64,000 bases of DNA, taken from Cunninghamella blakesleeana (Eukaryota; Mucoromycota; Mucoromycetes; Mucorales; Cunninghamellaceae). The first letter of the stretch is position 1. The number at the start of each line of letters is the position of its first letter. The DNA lies in NCBI GenBank assembly GCA_017871115.1, contig JAFCIZ010000001.1, forward strand, positions 3,081,501-3,145,500, in the 5' to 3' direction. The translations under genes and the position numbers were made by a program. The notes below the pieces were generated by a model. That model made no database searches. It was given only the letters and a program-made list of their open reading frames with translations, and was not told where the DNA came from. Positions 53,380 through 64,000 of this stretch are shown one piece after another.

Positions 53380-54455
53380 TTTTTTGATTGATTTTGTTGA
53401 TTATATTGTTGTTGATTGTTTAATTGTTGAGTATTTTGCTGCTGTGAATATTGTTGTTGATGTTGTTGTTGGTTAGATAAATAATTATGATTATTATTGT
53501 CATAATTATTATCTTGATTATATTGTTGATTGTTGTAACGTCTTGATCCATAGTTATTTTTATATGGTCCATAATTATGAGGTCCATGGTAATTATTATA
53601 GTTATTACTTCTATTAGATTTCGATAGTTCATTTCGTACTATTTTAACAATATCATCACTGGTAAGGTTATCATTTTTAAGAGGTTTCTTTGTCGATTGA
53701 TTCAATTGTTCCATTCTATCATTCATTTTCTTTTCCATGGTTTCCATATTAGTAACTAAACGTTCTAATAATGTTACAACTGGATCAGAATGAATAGACG
53801 ATTTAGAATCCATGACACGTTGACTAGAATCCATCATTGTAAAAGAATCTACATTTCCAAGTGGATAATTGTTCAATTGTACATCAGTACTAGAATAATT
53901 ATGAGTAATACCATAAGTTTTATTAGCATTCCACCATGATTCTGCATACTTCAACCATTGTTGTTCGGTAATGGATCCATGTTCAATACAATGTTTACTG
54001 ATGGCAGGTAATAATCCATAACGAAAACGCATCAATACAATGTCTTTGTCATCTTTTTTTGCTAATCGCGCAACTTCTTGTAACCTTGAATAAAAATCAC
54101 GTGGATGTTCATCAGTACCTTGACGCATATCATTAAGAATTAACTTATAAGATTCAAGTAGTTCTGGAGTTACAAACTTTTCTTCTAAAGCATCCATCGC
54201 TACATCAAAAGTTAAATTATCTTGAAGTTGATCTTTGAGCGAATCTAAATAAGTTTTAGCCGATTTTCTAACTTGTATTTTCAATATAGCAAGTTTTCTA
54301 CTATCTGTAGTATTATTAGAGAGTTCCAAGAATGTTTCTAAAATTTGTCTGAAGTGACGGAAGTCTTCACGTTCACCACCAGAAAAAGGAATAAGTTGAG
54401 GTTTGAAGTCCATGAATGGTTGTTTTTGAGCCAACACGGTATAATCGTAAGACAT
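53376..54455 (-). CDS. Gag of element C
   Basis: 359 residues, ATG at 54455. Capsid-like core: LIPFSGGEREDFRHFRQILE, LEEKFVTPELLESYKLILND, QGTDEHPRDFYSRLQEVARL and LMRFRYGLLPAISKHC. Then a coiled-coil-like LLERLVTNMETMEKKMNDRM and an Asn/Gln/Tyr-rich tail with no zinc knuckle. Ends NQSKN before TAG, forming the frameshift site. Homologous to gag of element B. Confidence 0.92.
   Translation of the reverse strand: MSYDYTVLAQKQPFMDFKPQLIPFSGGEREDFRHFRQILETFLELSNNTTDSRKLAILKIQVRKSAKTYLDSLKDQLQDNLTFDVAMDALEEKFVTPELLESYKLILNDMRQGTDEHPRDFYSRLQEVARLAKKDDKDIVLMRFRYGLLPAISKHCIEHGSITEQQWLKYAESWWNANKTYGITHNYSSTDVQLNNYPLGNVDSFTMMDSSQRVMDSKSSIHSDPVVTLLERLVTNMETMEKKMNDRMEQLNQSTKKPLKNDNLTSDDIVKIVRNELSKSNRSNNYNNYHGPHNYGPYKNNYGSRRYNNQQYNQDNNYDNNNHNYLSNQQQHQQQYSQQQNTQQLNNQQQYNQQNQSKN
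53379..53385 (-). promoter_or_regulatory. -1 frameshift heptamer A AAA AAC, element C
   Basis: Gag frame TCA AAA AAC TAG on the element strand; identical heptamer, phase and distance to the stop as in element B, although the stop codon differs. The following -1 frame CTA GAC AGG is open. Confidence 0.88.
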
Positions 54456-54558
54456 CCTATAATTAATTATTTTCAGTTTGCTTGATTGTTTTTTAGTAGT
54501 TTATATAGAATGAATATCTTTCCCAGTAGTTATTGAAAGTATAAGCTTGTAGAAAAGA

Positions 54559-54577
54559 TCCCCGCCAGTGAGCACCA
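54559..54577 (-). other. Primer-binding site of element C
   Basis: TCCCCGCCAGTGAGCACCA on the + strand, four bases before the 5' LTR; the same 19 bases as in element B. A tRNA 3' end with CCA; the tRNA is not identified. Confidence 0.75.
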
Positions 54578-54581
54578 AATA

Positions 54582-55307
54582 TGTTGTGTGGGTTTTTGTT
54601 TAAGATTTATTTTTTTTGAAATGAGGAATGAGTATTATAAGTAATATTTGATATGTATAATATAATTCCAGTGAGCACCAGTTCCTGTTTTATAAGTAGA
54701 ACGACTTAATATAAAGGAATAAAAAAATAAAATAAAATAAAGTAAAAATAAAGAAATAAAAAAATAAAAATTTTAAAAGGTGTAATATAATTGTAGGATT
54801 AAAGAGAGATTTCAGTAACCGCAATATAAAATAAATATAATAAGAAAATTTAAAAAAAGTAATTTAAATTTGAGTGGTTGAATAATATTTAAGTAAATAA
54901 ATATAAAAATGTAAAATAAAATAATATGGTTTGTTATAAAAAAATAGATAAATTCAGTAACTTGAATGAGTTATAAGTAAAATAAGTTAAAATTATAAAA
55001 TATGATTTATAAAGTGGACAAGTTCAATAATTATTTAATAGATAATAATTTATTATAAAAATTTGACAATTTAAGAGAAAGAAAGAGAAAAGAAATGATT
55101 CTATTTATACTAAAAAAAAAAAATAAAAATTTATGAGAGTGAGGAGAGATAAAATAAAGTTTGGAGTCATGACGCTGGAGTCATGACGCTGGAGTCATAG
55201 CACCGGTGTCATGGCACTGGAGTTATGGTTCTGGAGTCATGGCACCAGTAACACAAAATCAGGCCCAAAAAAGGAAAGAAAAATATTAAAGAGCATTATT
55301 GCTAACA
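54582..55307 (-). repeat. 5' LTR of element C
   Basis: 726 bp, one base longer than its partner in a single A-run. Followed by AATG. CCAGTGAGCACCA at 54668-54680 stands directly before the hairpin GTTC...GAAC (54681-54702). Confidence 0.93.
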
Positions 55308-56550
55308 AATGAGTATTATAAGTGTTGTGGAATCATTTAGTTGTGTTGTGTGGGTTTTTGTTTAAGATTTATTTTTTTGAAATGAGGAATGAGTATTATA
55401 AGTAATATTTGATATGTATAATATAATTCCAGTGAGCACTAGTTCCTGTTTTATAAGTAGAACGACTTAATATAAAGGAATAAAAATAAAATAAAATAAA
55501 GTAAAATAAAAAGATATAAAAAATATAAAAAAATTTAAGTGTAATATAATTGCAAGATTAAAGATTTCAGTAACCGCAATGTAAAATGAAGATAATATAA
55601 AAACTTAAAAGTAATTTAAATTTAAGTTGTTGAAAAATATTTAAGTAAATAAATATAAAAATATAATATAATATAATATAAAATAAAATAAAAATAGTTT
55701 GTTATAAAAAATATATAGAAATATGATAAAAATCATTTCTGTGATTTTTCTAAATATAGAAAGTTTAGTCGGATTATAGCAGTAGATGCAACTTAGTTTA
55801 CATTATATAAAATGAAATGAAATGAAAAAATATACATGTATTAAAAATAAATAAATTGATGTAGAAAATAAATGCGTTAAAAAATCAGACAACTTCGATA
55901 TCGAATATTATACCTAATCTTAAAAATAACTAAATTAGAGTCAAAAAATAAGAATAAAATGAAAGTAATAATAAATAAAATGGATTTGTACCCACATATA
56001 AATAAATAAATAATAAAAAAAATGAAAATAAAAAAAAACTATAAATGTTATATATATAACGATTTAATTAATTACTATATAATGCATTAATATTTACATT
56101 AATATATTCCTCAATTCTTTCTAGTAATTTTTCTAGCGTTCTATTGCTTACTATGCGAATGATATGTTAATTGCTTAAATTTCATAAAATCCTTCTCTAT
56201 TAAGATCTACTTTAATATGAGCATCTTTTTTAATGAGCAGCTTTTTCTATATGATTAAATTTTTCATATGAATCTAATATGCATAATAAGGATACATATC
56301 TATACGAATACCATCTTCATAAGGATCTTCATCCAAGATGTAACATTAATTATTTTATTGAAAAATGATTATGCTAAATTACTCTGTCTGGTAGTTGAAG
56401 TTTAATTGGGAACAAAATAAAATTGGGTAGCTAAAATTATTTTTAAATGTCCGCGAAGCACTTCATATAAAACAACCAGTGCTCCTAAAAATGGCTATTT
56501 CACCGCCCTTTATTTTTTCTCTCTTTTTTTTATTTTTTTTATTTTTATTA
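55308..56550. other. LTR relics, a decayed coding piece, then LETM1 promoter
   Basis: 55308-55345 completes the LTR split by element C; 55346-55800 is another truncated C-type LTR that ends in the GTAGATGCAACTTAG scrap. 55800-56120 is AT filler. 56130-56346 holds a decayed reading frame (listed separately). The last 200 bp lead to the LETM1-like gene. Confidence 0.6.
56130..56346 (-). pseudogene. Decayed coding fragment, unknown family
   Basis: On the - strand YILDEDPYEDGIRIDMYPYY is followed, after a stop, by pieces such as KKDAHIKVDLNREGFYEI. Stops and frame changes interrupt it. Composition is protein-like and unlike the LTRs around it. No family is recognised; it may be a gene remnant at the island border. 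Confidence 0.3.
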
Positions 56551-58574
56551 ATGTCCTTCCCGTATCGTACAATAACAACATTTAATAGGTAAACATATAC
56601 ACTTTATATATATATTTTATATATTTTATATACTTTTTATATATATAATATGTGGTTTAAATATTGATATGAATTTCTTTTTTTATTGTTGATTTTATAT
56701 ATTGTTCAGGGTTTTACCCCTAGTCAATCGATCATTAACTAAACCACAATACCAATCGATCTTGAAGCCTAGTGTATTTTATCAGCCATATCCTTATAGT
56801 ATAGCATTGAAACAAAGGTAATAATAATAAAGGTATTAAGAGTAGATTTATGTATATAGATACTATTTCTTTTTTTTTTTTTTTTTAAAATAAGCTAACA
56901 TCATATGTTTATAGTCGTTCATTCTCTTTAGGTTTAGTACATTTCCAACAACAACAAATACAACCACAAAAAGAAGCGGCAGAAATAATCAAAACAGCAA
57001 CGGATTCAGCAGTAGTAGCTGAGGAGCATGATGTTAATAAAAAACAGCAGCAACAGGATGTCTCGAAAATAAGAAAGTATTATAATCAGGTCAAAGAACT
57101 GATTTCCTTTTATAAATCTGGATTGAAATTATTATGGGCGAATAAAAAAGCAGTACAAGAATTACAAAAAAGAATACAGGAAGAAAATTATAATTTAACA
57201 CGATCGGAATTCCAACAAGTAAGTTATATATATAAATGAATGAAATAGTAATAATAACAATAACAATAACAATATAATATTATAGAAAAAAAGTTGATCA
57301 GTGGATTAAATGATCATTATTTTCATAGATTCATATTAATAAAATAGATATGCGTAAGTTGATTCCTTTTAGTATTATCTTTTTTATTTTACCTGAATCA
57401 GTAAGTGTTGTATCAATGATAAATAAACAAAACCAAAAAAGCTTTTGAACGGATGAATAATAATTGTAATAATCATAATATTAGATTCCTCTCTTTGTGA
57501 TGTTTGCGCCTGGTATCATTCCTTCAACCTGTGTTACTGAAAGTCAATTAGTAAATGCATAATAATGAAACCTTATTTTATTTATGTTTTACTGTATTTT
57601 ATTTTATAACTATTATGTTTTGATTTCTTTATACTACTTAGAAAAAACAAAGGGAAAAGTTGGATAAATCAAGACAAATAATGACAGCTAATGTTTTGAG
57701 ATCAGCACAACATATAAAAGGCGTGAGTTATTTATTCTCATATTTATTTTTTCTTAAATATATAAAGTTAATTGAATTAATGTTTTACTGTTACCATTTT
57801 TCTTTATTTTTTATTTTTAGATATCACCTGAAGATTTCTTATCGTTACCAAAATTCTCAAAACTTGTAAAACATTATAATTATGATTTTGAATTGGAACA
57901 AATTGATCGTAAGCATTTATCAGCTTATTGCAGGTAATATTAGTCGTAATTATATTAATAAAAGGAGTACGGGGTTAAAGATAATAATGTTATTTTGTAT
58001 TCTAATCCATATCCATATTATATATTTATATTGCCTTTTTTATTTTTATTTTATTTTATTATATATGTATAGATTTATGGGTTTACCTGGATTCGGTACA
58101 CGCAAGATGTTACAAAATAGACTTAATAAACACTTTGATTATTTAATTCAAGATGATAAAGTAAAAATATTTGTGTGCATATCATTTTTACCTATATTTT
58201 AATAATAATGATAGATCAATCATTAATTTTTATTTATTTTTAATGTATTATACAGTTAATATCTAATGAAGGGTTGGAAGCATTAACGTTAGCTGAATTA
58301 CAACAGGCAAACGAAGAGCGTGGGATGTAAGTCCTTTATTTTTTTTTTTTAAAAAAATATATATAATAATATATAACGTATGATCTTTATTGATAATATA
58401 TATAAATATACTTTTTTTTTTTTTTTTTTTTTTTTTCATAGGCGTTCTTTGGATAGGGGTGAAGATCATTTACGCCAATCCCTAAAATATTGGTTAGCAA
58501 TTCAATCTGTTGAACCTACACGTGGAATGCTCGTATTTAGTCGTATGTTTTTATTAAATGCAAAGTATAATTAG
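56551..58574 (+). CDS. LETM1-domain mitochondrial inner-membrane protein
   Basis: Multi-exon, ATG at 56551, TAG at 58572-58574. First exon 56551-56588 (MSFPYRTITTF...), then NRVLPLVNRSLTKPQYQSIL, a basic hydroxylated leader fitting mitochondrial import. A Gln-rich stretch follows, then the LETM1 domain: YYNQVKELISFYKSGLKLLW, LTRSEFQQ, DMRKLIPFSIIFFILPESIP-LFVMFAPGIIPST (one membrane segment), KISPEDFLSLPKFSKL-type helices, FMGLPGFGTRKMLQNRLNKH and LTLAELQQANEERGMRS. Known role: LETM1/Mdm38 proteins maintain K+/H+ exchange and ribosome contact at the inner membrane. It is a short form, without EF-hands, closer to LETMD1/Ylh47. Ends convergently with the acyltransferase gene. Confidence 0.9.
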
Positions 58575-59038
58575 ATATAGATTGTTTTTTTTATTTTTTT
58601 TAGACTGAATGATACAATAATATATGATTAAAAAAATAAATAGTTTTTTTTAAAAAAGTAATATATTGGAATTTTACATATAATAATAATAATAATAGCA
58701 GATAATAAATGCTCTATATTGCTAGTATATTTTAAGTATCTTTATATGAAATCAAGTATTTTAAATATGCAATTTAAATACGTAATCTTCTCTTTTACAT
58801 TATTATATATTGTTTCATCACCTATATTTATTTAGTGTTTATTAATGTGTTATTTGAAATATAGTATTTAATATACAATTTATACCTTTTTTTTTTTTAT
58901 ATATATATTTATTTTGGTTATATATCAATTACTTAGAATCACCTATTTATTCCTTTCCTTTCCTTTCCTTTCTTTTCTTTTCTTTTCTTTTTTTTTAATA
59001 ATTCATCATTTATATTTATTTATAATACAAGGATATAC

Positions 59039-59081
<43 letters not shown>
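58575..59081. other. Convergent spacer
   Basis: Between the ends of the LETM1-like (+) and acyltransferase (-) genes. It contains a pure CCTTT/CTTTT pyrimidine repeat (58953-58995) and a (TA)n run of about 40 bp (59040-59078). No gene is seen. Confidence 0.65.
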
Positions 59082-61109
59082 CTAATCAGAAACGTCATCA
59101 TTTTGAAATAAAGGTTGGCCATATTCCACTAAAAATTGAGCCTGAGGATTTCCGTGTTGTTGTAAATGAAGTAATAAATATTTAATCTGATGAGAGCACC
59201 ATTTCCGTAATTTAACAACTTCTTCCAATTCTTTCCGTTCATCATCCAAGCCTGTTACAGCAGTAAAGATTCTCCAAGAAGCAATAACTTGTTTAGCCAT
59301 ATCATATCTTTTATCGACCAATCGTATATGATACCATGCAAACAAGGGAATGATTATTGTTGTCACTAAGAAACCAATAAATGAATAATTCAATTGTTTC
59401 CAAATAAGATAAAATAATGTGCTATAAATGGGGATAGCTAAGATTAATGCAAAAATCACTTTATCTTGTGCTACAGATTCAGTATAGGTTTCAAAACGGT
59501 TGACGCATCTTCCGAGGATATATAATGGTGAGTTGATGATGAGACCAGGTAAAAAAAAAGGTAATCGTAGTACGAGTTGAAGAGTGGTAGAAACCAATCG
59601 AATAAATGCTTGTGGTTGTGTGATTTCATTATTTTCATACATTTGTATATCAAGTGCCGTTAATTTCATTCTTTTTAAATTTTTAGAGCATATTAATAAT
59701 TGTGATTTCAGCTCTTTTCGTTCTTTGATAAACTGTCCATCGTTCTTATTATTATTTTCATCGTTATCCAGCACATCAGGGTGAAATATGTCAATAAAAC
59801 TAATAGACAAGAAATAATAATAAAAATAAAATAATAGTAATAAGATATTAGAAAGAATGGTTATTTTTAATTTATAAATATATATTTAAAATAATTGATA
59901 TTTATAAATTTTTTAACGTTACCTTTGAGATACTTTAGCATAATCCTCCAAACGAATACCACGAGCATCACCAAATAAAATACACCTAGCTTGAGAGGCT
60001 GCATCTGCTGTATCCCTATAATGTATAATAATAATAATAATAATAATTAATCTATATATGATTTCATTTCTATTTTATTTTATTCAATATATTTCTTATC
60101 TTTACCAATCAGGGGCATTCACCGTTCCATTTTCAACACCTTTAGCAATTTTTTGAGTTAAATTTTTTACAGAGGTTTTCGGATCCTTTTGAAAAGCGTC
60201 AAGATCGTTTAGATCAACATAAATAGGTTCTCCATATCTATAAAGATAATATACAGCAGTTTAAAAATAGAAAAAAATAGAGCAAAATAAATCAATAAAT
60301 CGATCATCCAATATCATATTATATATAAAATATCTAGTAAATAAAATAATAATTATGACAAGTAAAAAGCTTACTCAATAACTACATCACTTCGCCATTT
60401 ATTTTTAGTTGTATATGTGATGCCAACGGGTATAATAGGAAGAGATATATCATTTTTTGATTCATTTGTTTGTTGTTGCATTAAATATTCAAAAGTAGCC
60501 CATGATATTCCATCCTTAAACGGTAAGTGTTTTGGTGCAGTATATGAAGTACCTATGTAAATAAATATGTATAAATATATATTCAATACGTATTTTTTAA
60601 AAATTATAAAAAAAAAAGAAAAGGGAAAGCAAATAAGAAATGAATATATAACGCGTAAAGAATAACATGAATGGGTTTTTATTATTAATTTTTTTTTTAT
60701 ATTTACCTTCTGGAAACAAAGCAATCACTCCACCTTTCCCAAGACAATCAAGTGTATGTTCAAATAGTTTAGCATTACTATGGGTTTTAGTATCGACGGG
60801 AAGTACACCGCCAGCTATTAATAGTTGACCTACTACAGGGACTTTAAAAAACCGAGCCAATGCCCAAAAATGACAAGGGCGTTTATGAGGAAACGTAGCA
60901 ATAAGAATAGCAGGATCAAGGACCATATTTGTATGATTGGCAGCGACAAGAAGTGGACCATGAGTAGGAAGTGGAGTGCGACAGATCACTTTAAGATGAC
61001 GGAAGTAGGACCAAACAGCAATACGTGATGAATAACGAAGTATACGATAACACTTCCCCTCTCCTAATCGTTTATGATGTAATAATGATTTTTCAAGTGG
61101 ATCATCCAT
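59082..61109 (-). CDS. SCT1: Glycerol-3-phosphate/DHAP acyltransferase, Sct1/Gpt2 type
   Basis: About five exons on the - strand, ATG at 61109, stop at 59082. The acyltransferase core has NHTNMVLDP (motif I, His and Asp spaced as in Gat1/Sct1), CHFWALARFFKVPVVGQLLI, GGVLPVDTKTHSN, and FPEG (motif III) split by an intron after the first base of the Gly codon. Next come PIIPVGITYTTKNKWRSDVV and YGEPIYVDLNDLD. The C-terminal half carries FIRLVSTTLQLVLRLPFFLP and two membrane segments (VIFALILAIPIYSTLFYLIW, FIGFLVTTIIIPLFAWYHIR). Known role: first step of phosphatidic acid and glycerolipid synthesis at the ER. A long cytosolic tail ends LVEYGQPLFQNDDVSD. Confidence 0.92.
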
Positions 61110-61435
61110 GATTTTAAATGTTTATTATAAAAAAAAATATAATGTAAATAATAGTAATAATAATAATAATAAAATAAATATAAAAATAGGCTGAAGAATA
61201 ATGATTTTTTTAAAGATAGGCAAAAGAAAAAAGAAAAGAGAAGATTGAAAAAAAAACAAACCTGAAAAAACTTATCGGAGTAAGAAATTTACTTTTAAAG
61301 CATAAAATAAAAAAATATTGTCAAGTCAATATTTTAAATTATTATATGAACTACTTTTTATTTCCTTTCCTTTTCTTTTCTTTCCTTTTGTTTTCCCATT
61401 ATAATATATATATTGAAATGAAACTGGTAATACAA

Positions 61436-61474
<39 letters not shown>

Positions 61475-61589
61475 CAAAAGTAAATAAAAGTGATTTTATT
61501 AGAAAAATATCTTTTTTTTTTTATTATTTTTAAAATAGGAGTATGCGATACAACCAGAGTAAAATGATTATGATCAAATATAATAAGAT
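61110..61589. other. Divergent promoter region with long T-run
   Basis: Shared upstream region of the acyltransferase (-) and septin (+) genes. It has a run of about 33 T (61442-61474) and pyrimidine-rich DNA (61360-61395). Such tracts exclude nucleosomes in fungal promoters; no ORF of note. Confidence 0.6.
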
Positions 61590-63566
61590 ATGATGTTAGA
61601 GTTATTACAAATAATTTTTTCTTATTTATTTTATGAATATAGAAAGTGTCAATTTGAAATTGAAAATTCATGGAAAGTAACCACTATACTTAAAAATACA
61701 AGTATTCAACCACTTGAGTTAAATGCAATAGCACAACAGCATTATTTGAAAGCAAAGCGTCAACCATTTCATCTTAATATTATGATAGTTGGTAAAATTT
61801 TAATTTTAATTTTTATAAAATAAAAAGGGTAGAAATAAATTAACTTTTTTATATTAATTTAGGTGAACCCGGCCTTGGAAAATCAGCATTTATCAACTCT
61901 TTATTTCAAACAGATGTTTATAAGCGGTCATTAAGAATAGTTGAACCTCGTTTGGACAATAACTCTGCTATTGAAAATATAACTTGTGGTAATGATAAAT
62001 TTATTTTTTTGATTTTGTTATTATCTATCAATGACAGGTTATAGATTTTAGTATTTTTTTTTTATTAATGATTATTTATAGAATTAATAGAGAATGGAAT
62101 GAAAATGTTGCTAACTGTTACTGATTCACCTGGTTTTGGCGTTAAGTTCAATCGATCAAAAGAGTAATTATTTATTATGGTTTTTTTATATAAAAAAAGA
62201 TCATCACCTTTTGGTAAAAGTATATATATAGAATGATTCTTATATTTTATTTTTAGCTTGGAACCTATTGTTAGATATATTGATAATCAATATGAAAATT
62301 ATTATGAAAAAGAAAATAAAATTCAGAACAGAAAACCAATTCATGATACTCGTATACATTTGTGCTTTTATTTCATTAATCCTACTGGTCATAAGCAAGT
62401 TACTTTTTTTTTTATTTAAAAATAAATTTAAGCAAAATGGCAATATATTGAACTTACGAAAAAATACAATCATTTTTTTAGTTTAAAAGAACTAGATATC
62501 CTTACTTTAAAAGAACTTTCTTCAAGAGTCAATTTAATTCCTTTAATTGCTAGAGCCGATTCCTTTACTAATTCAGAAAAGATCAAATTTAAAACCATGG
62601 TAATTATTTTTAATATATATCTGTAAATATATATATGTATATAATATTAATTATTATTCTTTTTATTTGAATTTTTGAAGATTTTAGAAGATTTCAAAAA
62701 ATATAATATTTCTGTTTATCCTTTGGATTATGCTGGAAGCGATTATCCAAAGGAAATCTATGAAGTATGTGTTTGCTTTAAAAAATAATGATAATAATGA
62801 CAACTGTTTTATATCGTATTCATTTTCTAAGAATTTTTTAAAATTAATAGCGCATCCCGTTTTGTATAATTGGTAGTGACGAGTTTATAAACTTGAATGG
62901 ACAACAAATTCGTGGCCGTCAATATCCATGGGGAATTGTCGAAGTGGAAAATCCCAGCCATTCTGATTTTATTTATTTACGAAAAATGTTAATGGAGTAT
63001 TTGTTAGCTGATTTACAAGAATGGACTCATCATGAACATTATCATAATTATCGAGCTAAAAAACTATTGAAGGATAATACATGTAGATCAGAATCGCTTT
63101 TACTTTGTGATGATGACTATGATGAACGTATTGAAGGTTTAAAAACAACTTTATTATATGATCTATCTGGAAAAGAAGAAAAAATACAACGTCAGTTAGC
63201 TGATAAAGTTTGGCAATCTGAATATCGATTCCGTCAATGGGAAGAAGAGGTAAATAATAACTAAAAAAAATTGATATAGATACAGAGTAATAATAAATAT
63301 ATAAATATATAAATAAATAATATTAATCATCGATTGTAATTTGATTATATAGATAAATAAAAAAAGAGAACAGCTAAATAGGGAATTAGAAAACCAACGC
63401 CTATTACTTGAACAAACACACTTACAATTGAAACAAGAAGAAAGTTATAGGAAACAATGGTAATAAAATATTTTTTTAAAATAATAATAATAATATAATA
63501 ATTATAATAAAGTCTTTATTCATTTATTCGTTTTTTTTTTAAAATAGGAATTCAAAAAAAAAATAA
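61590..63566 (+). CDS. Divergent septin
   Basis: About nine exons, ATG at 61590 and TAA at 63564-63566. GTPase domain: FHLNIMIVGEPGLGKSAFIN (P-loop; usual GxSGxGKST, here Ala follows the Ser), TVTDSPGFGVKFN (usual DTPGFG), LCFYFINPTGHKLKELDI, LIPLIARADSFT (usual AKAD), then the septin-specific block RQYPWGIVEVENPSHSDFIY-LRKML. The C-terminus is a coiled coil (INKKREQLNRELENQRLLLE...), ending NSKKK. Known role: filament-forming GTPase of septum and cortex. The changes at G1, G3 and G4 suggest altered nucleotide handling. The short N-terminus (MMLELLQIIFSYLFYEYRKC) may hide a missed upstream exon. Stop lies 21 bp from the convergent SNRNP27 stop. Confidence 0.88.
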
Positions 63567-63587
63567 AATAGTCTAATAGCCATTTCA

Positions 63588-63659
63588 TTAATGATCCAGT
63601 GGTCTAAAAAATAGTAATAATAATAGTAAATAATAGATCGGTTCATTACTTTTTTTTTT

Positions 63660-63694
<35 letters not shown>

Positions 63695-63954
63695 AATAAT
63701 AAAAAAATGTGATATATTACCTGTTAAATCCACCACGTCTATTCATATATTGTCGATATTTCATTGGTTTTTTCACATTAGCTCCAGAGACATCAGCTCC
63801 TACTACCTTTTTGTTTTTCGTTGTATCAAATCCACTAAAGCCCATTAATTTCATCATTTTAGTTTCATCATCATCATCGTCTTGTATTTCCTTTTCTTTA
63901 TCCACGGAAGGTGATCGATCTTTATTTTTATGCGACTCTTTTCTATTATTTGAC
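63588..63954 (-). CDS. SNRNP27: U4/U6.U5 snRNP 27-kDa protein, C-terminal part (runs off the window)
   Basis: Two exons on the - strand are visible: 63954-63721 and a 16-nt terminal exon 63603-63588; the 5' part lies beyond the window. The C-terminal signature of SNRNP27 is clear: MMKLMGFSGFDTTKNKKVVG, KYRQYMNRRGGFNR, then PLD by splicing into the last exon, and stop after His. Upstream is the charged Asp/Glu/Lys and Ser-Arg-like region (RKESHKNKDRSPSVDKEKE). Known role: tri-snRNP component acting near the U6 ACAGAGA stem during 5' splice-site selection. The intron between the exons (63604-63720) contains a (TA)n run. Confidence 0.93.
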
Positions 63955-64000
63955 CTAATACATTTTATCTATTAATATAAATGATGTTCCGATAAACTTT

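Larger units (their letters stand above)
46855..55307 (-). mobile_element. Element C: full-length Ty3-type LTR retrotransposon, relative of B
   Basis: LTRs 46855-47579 and 54582-55307 (725 and 726 bp, differing in one A-run). Target duplication AATG (46851-46854 and 55308-55311). Same plan as element B on the - strand: gag; A AAA AAC frameshift; protease-RT-RNase H; 637-nt spacer; integrase; A-rich gap; ORF4; LTR. Unlike B, it has intact key residues: protease DSGA, RT YIDD, integrase HHCC with CPRC and the DDE triad. All ORFs are open, so this copy may be active. LTR near-identity indicates a recent insertion, into an older LTR of its own kind. Confidence 0.93.

Noticed and set aside
46855..55307. 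Classification of elements B and C as retroviruses with env
   Set aside because: ORF4 lacks a signal peptide, membrane helix and fusion-like segments; position alone is not enough.

Overview
The window is an AT-rich eukaryotic nuclear segment. Genes carry many short GT-AG introns with AT-rich interiors, intergenic DNA is full of homopolymer runs and (AAT)n or (TA)n tracts, and the gene set (Cdc20, septin, eIF3h, Shp1/p47, LETM1-like protein, Sct1-type acyltransferase, C2H2 regulators) is fungal. The style fits an early-diverging filamentous fungus, most likely Mucoromycota; this is inference from gene style, not a marker gene. The standard nuclear code fits every intact gene.

Layout. 0.3-28.5 kb is ordinary gene-dense chromosome: a dead family X DNA polymerase, transportin, CDC20, a SET/MYND protein (-), a seven-helix membrane protein (-), a C2H2 zinc-finger protein (-), eIF3h (-), a TBC1D20-type Rab GAP (-), a second C2H2 regulator (+), Shp1/p47 (-) and, head to head with it, an unrecognised Ser-rich protein (+). 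56.5-64 kb is again gene-dense: a LETM1-domain mitochondrial protein (+), a glycerol-3-phosphate acyltransferase (-), a divergent septin (+) and the 3' end of SNRNP27 (-).

29.1-56 kb is a retrotransposon island. It contains a gag-only LTR element (A, 2.5 kb), two complete related Ty3-type elements (B, 8.2 kb; C, 8.5 kb), a 781-bp solo LTR and many LTR fragments nested in one another, around two near-identical tRNA-Asp(GTC) genes. Only two non-transposon protein genes lie inside it: a small secreted cysteine-rich protein and an intronless, bacterial-looking ATP-pyrophosphatase of the Dph6-like family.

The main novelty candidate is the coding plan of B and C, both on the - strand: gag, then a -1 frameshift at A AAA AAC into protease-RT-RNase H, then an untranslated spacer, then integrase as a separate ORF with its own conserved ATG, then a fourth, unknown ORF that reads through the polypurine tract and stops inside the 3' LTR. 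The spacer carries a short motif kept in both elements although the rest of the spacer has diverged. The LTRs carry a copy of the primer-binding-site sequence next to a hairpin with covarying stems, and a minisatellite cassette whose repeat unit differs in each subfamily at the same LTR position. Four insertions have 4-bp target duplications, and element A sits at the Ty3-like position just upstream of a tRNA gene.

All exon borders were read by eye from splice signals, reading frame and protein similarity recalled from the families; no search or alignment was run.
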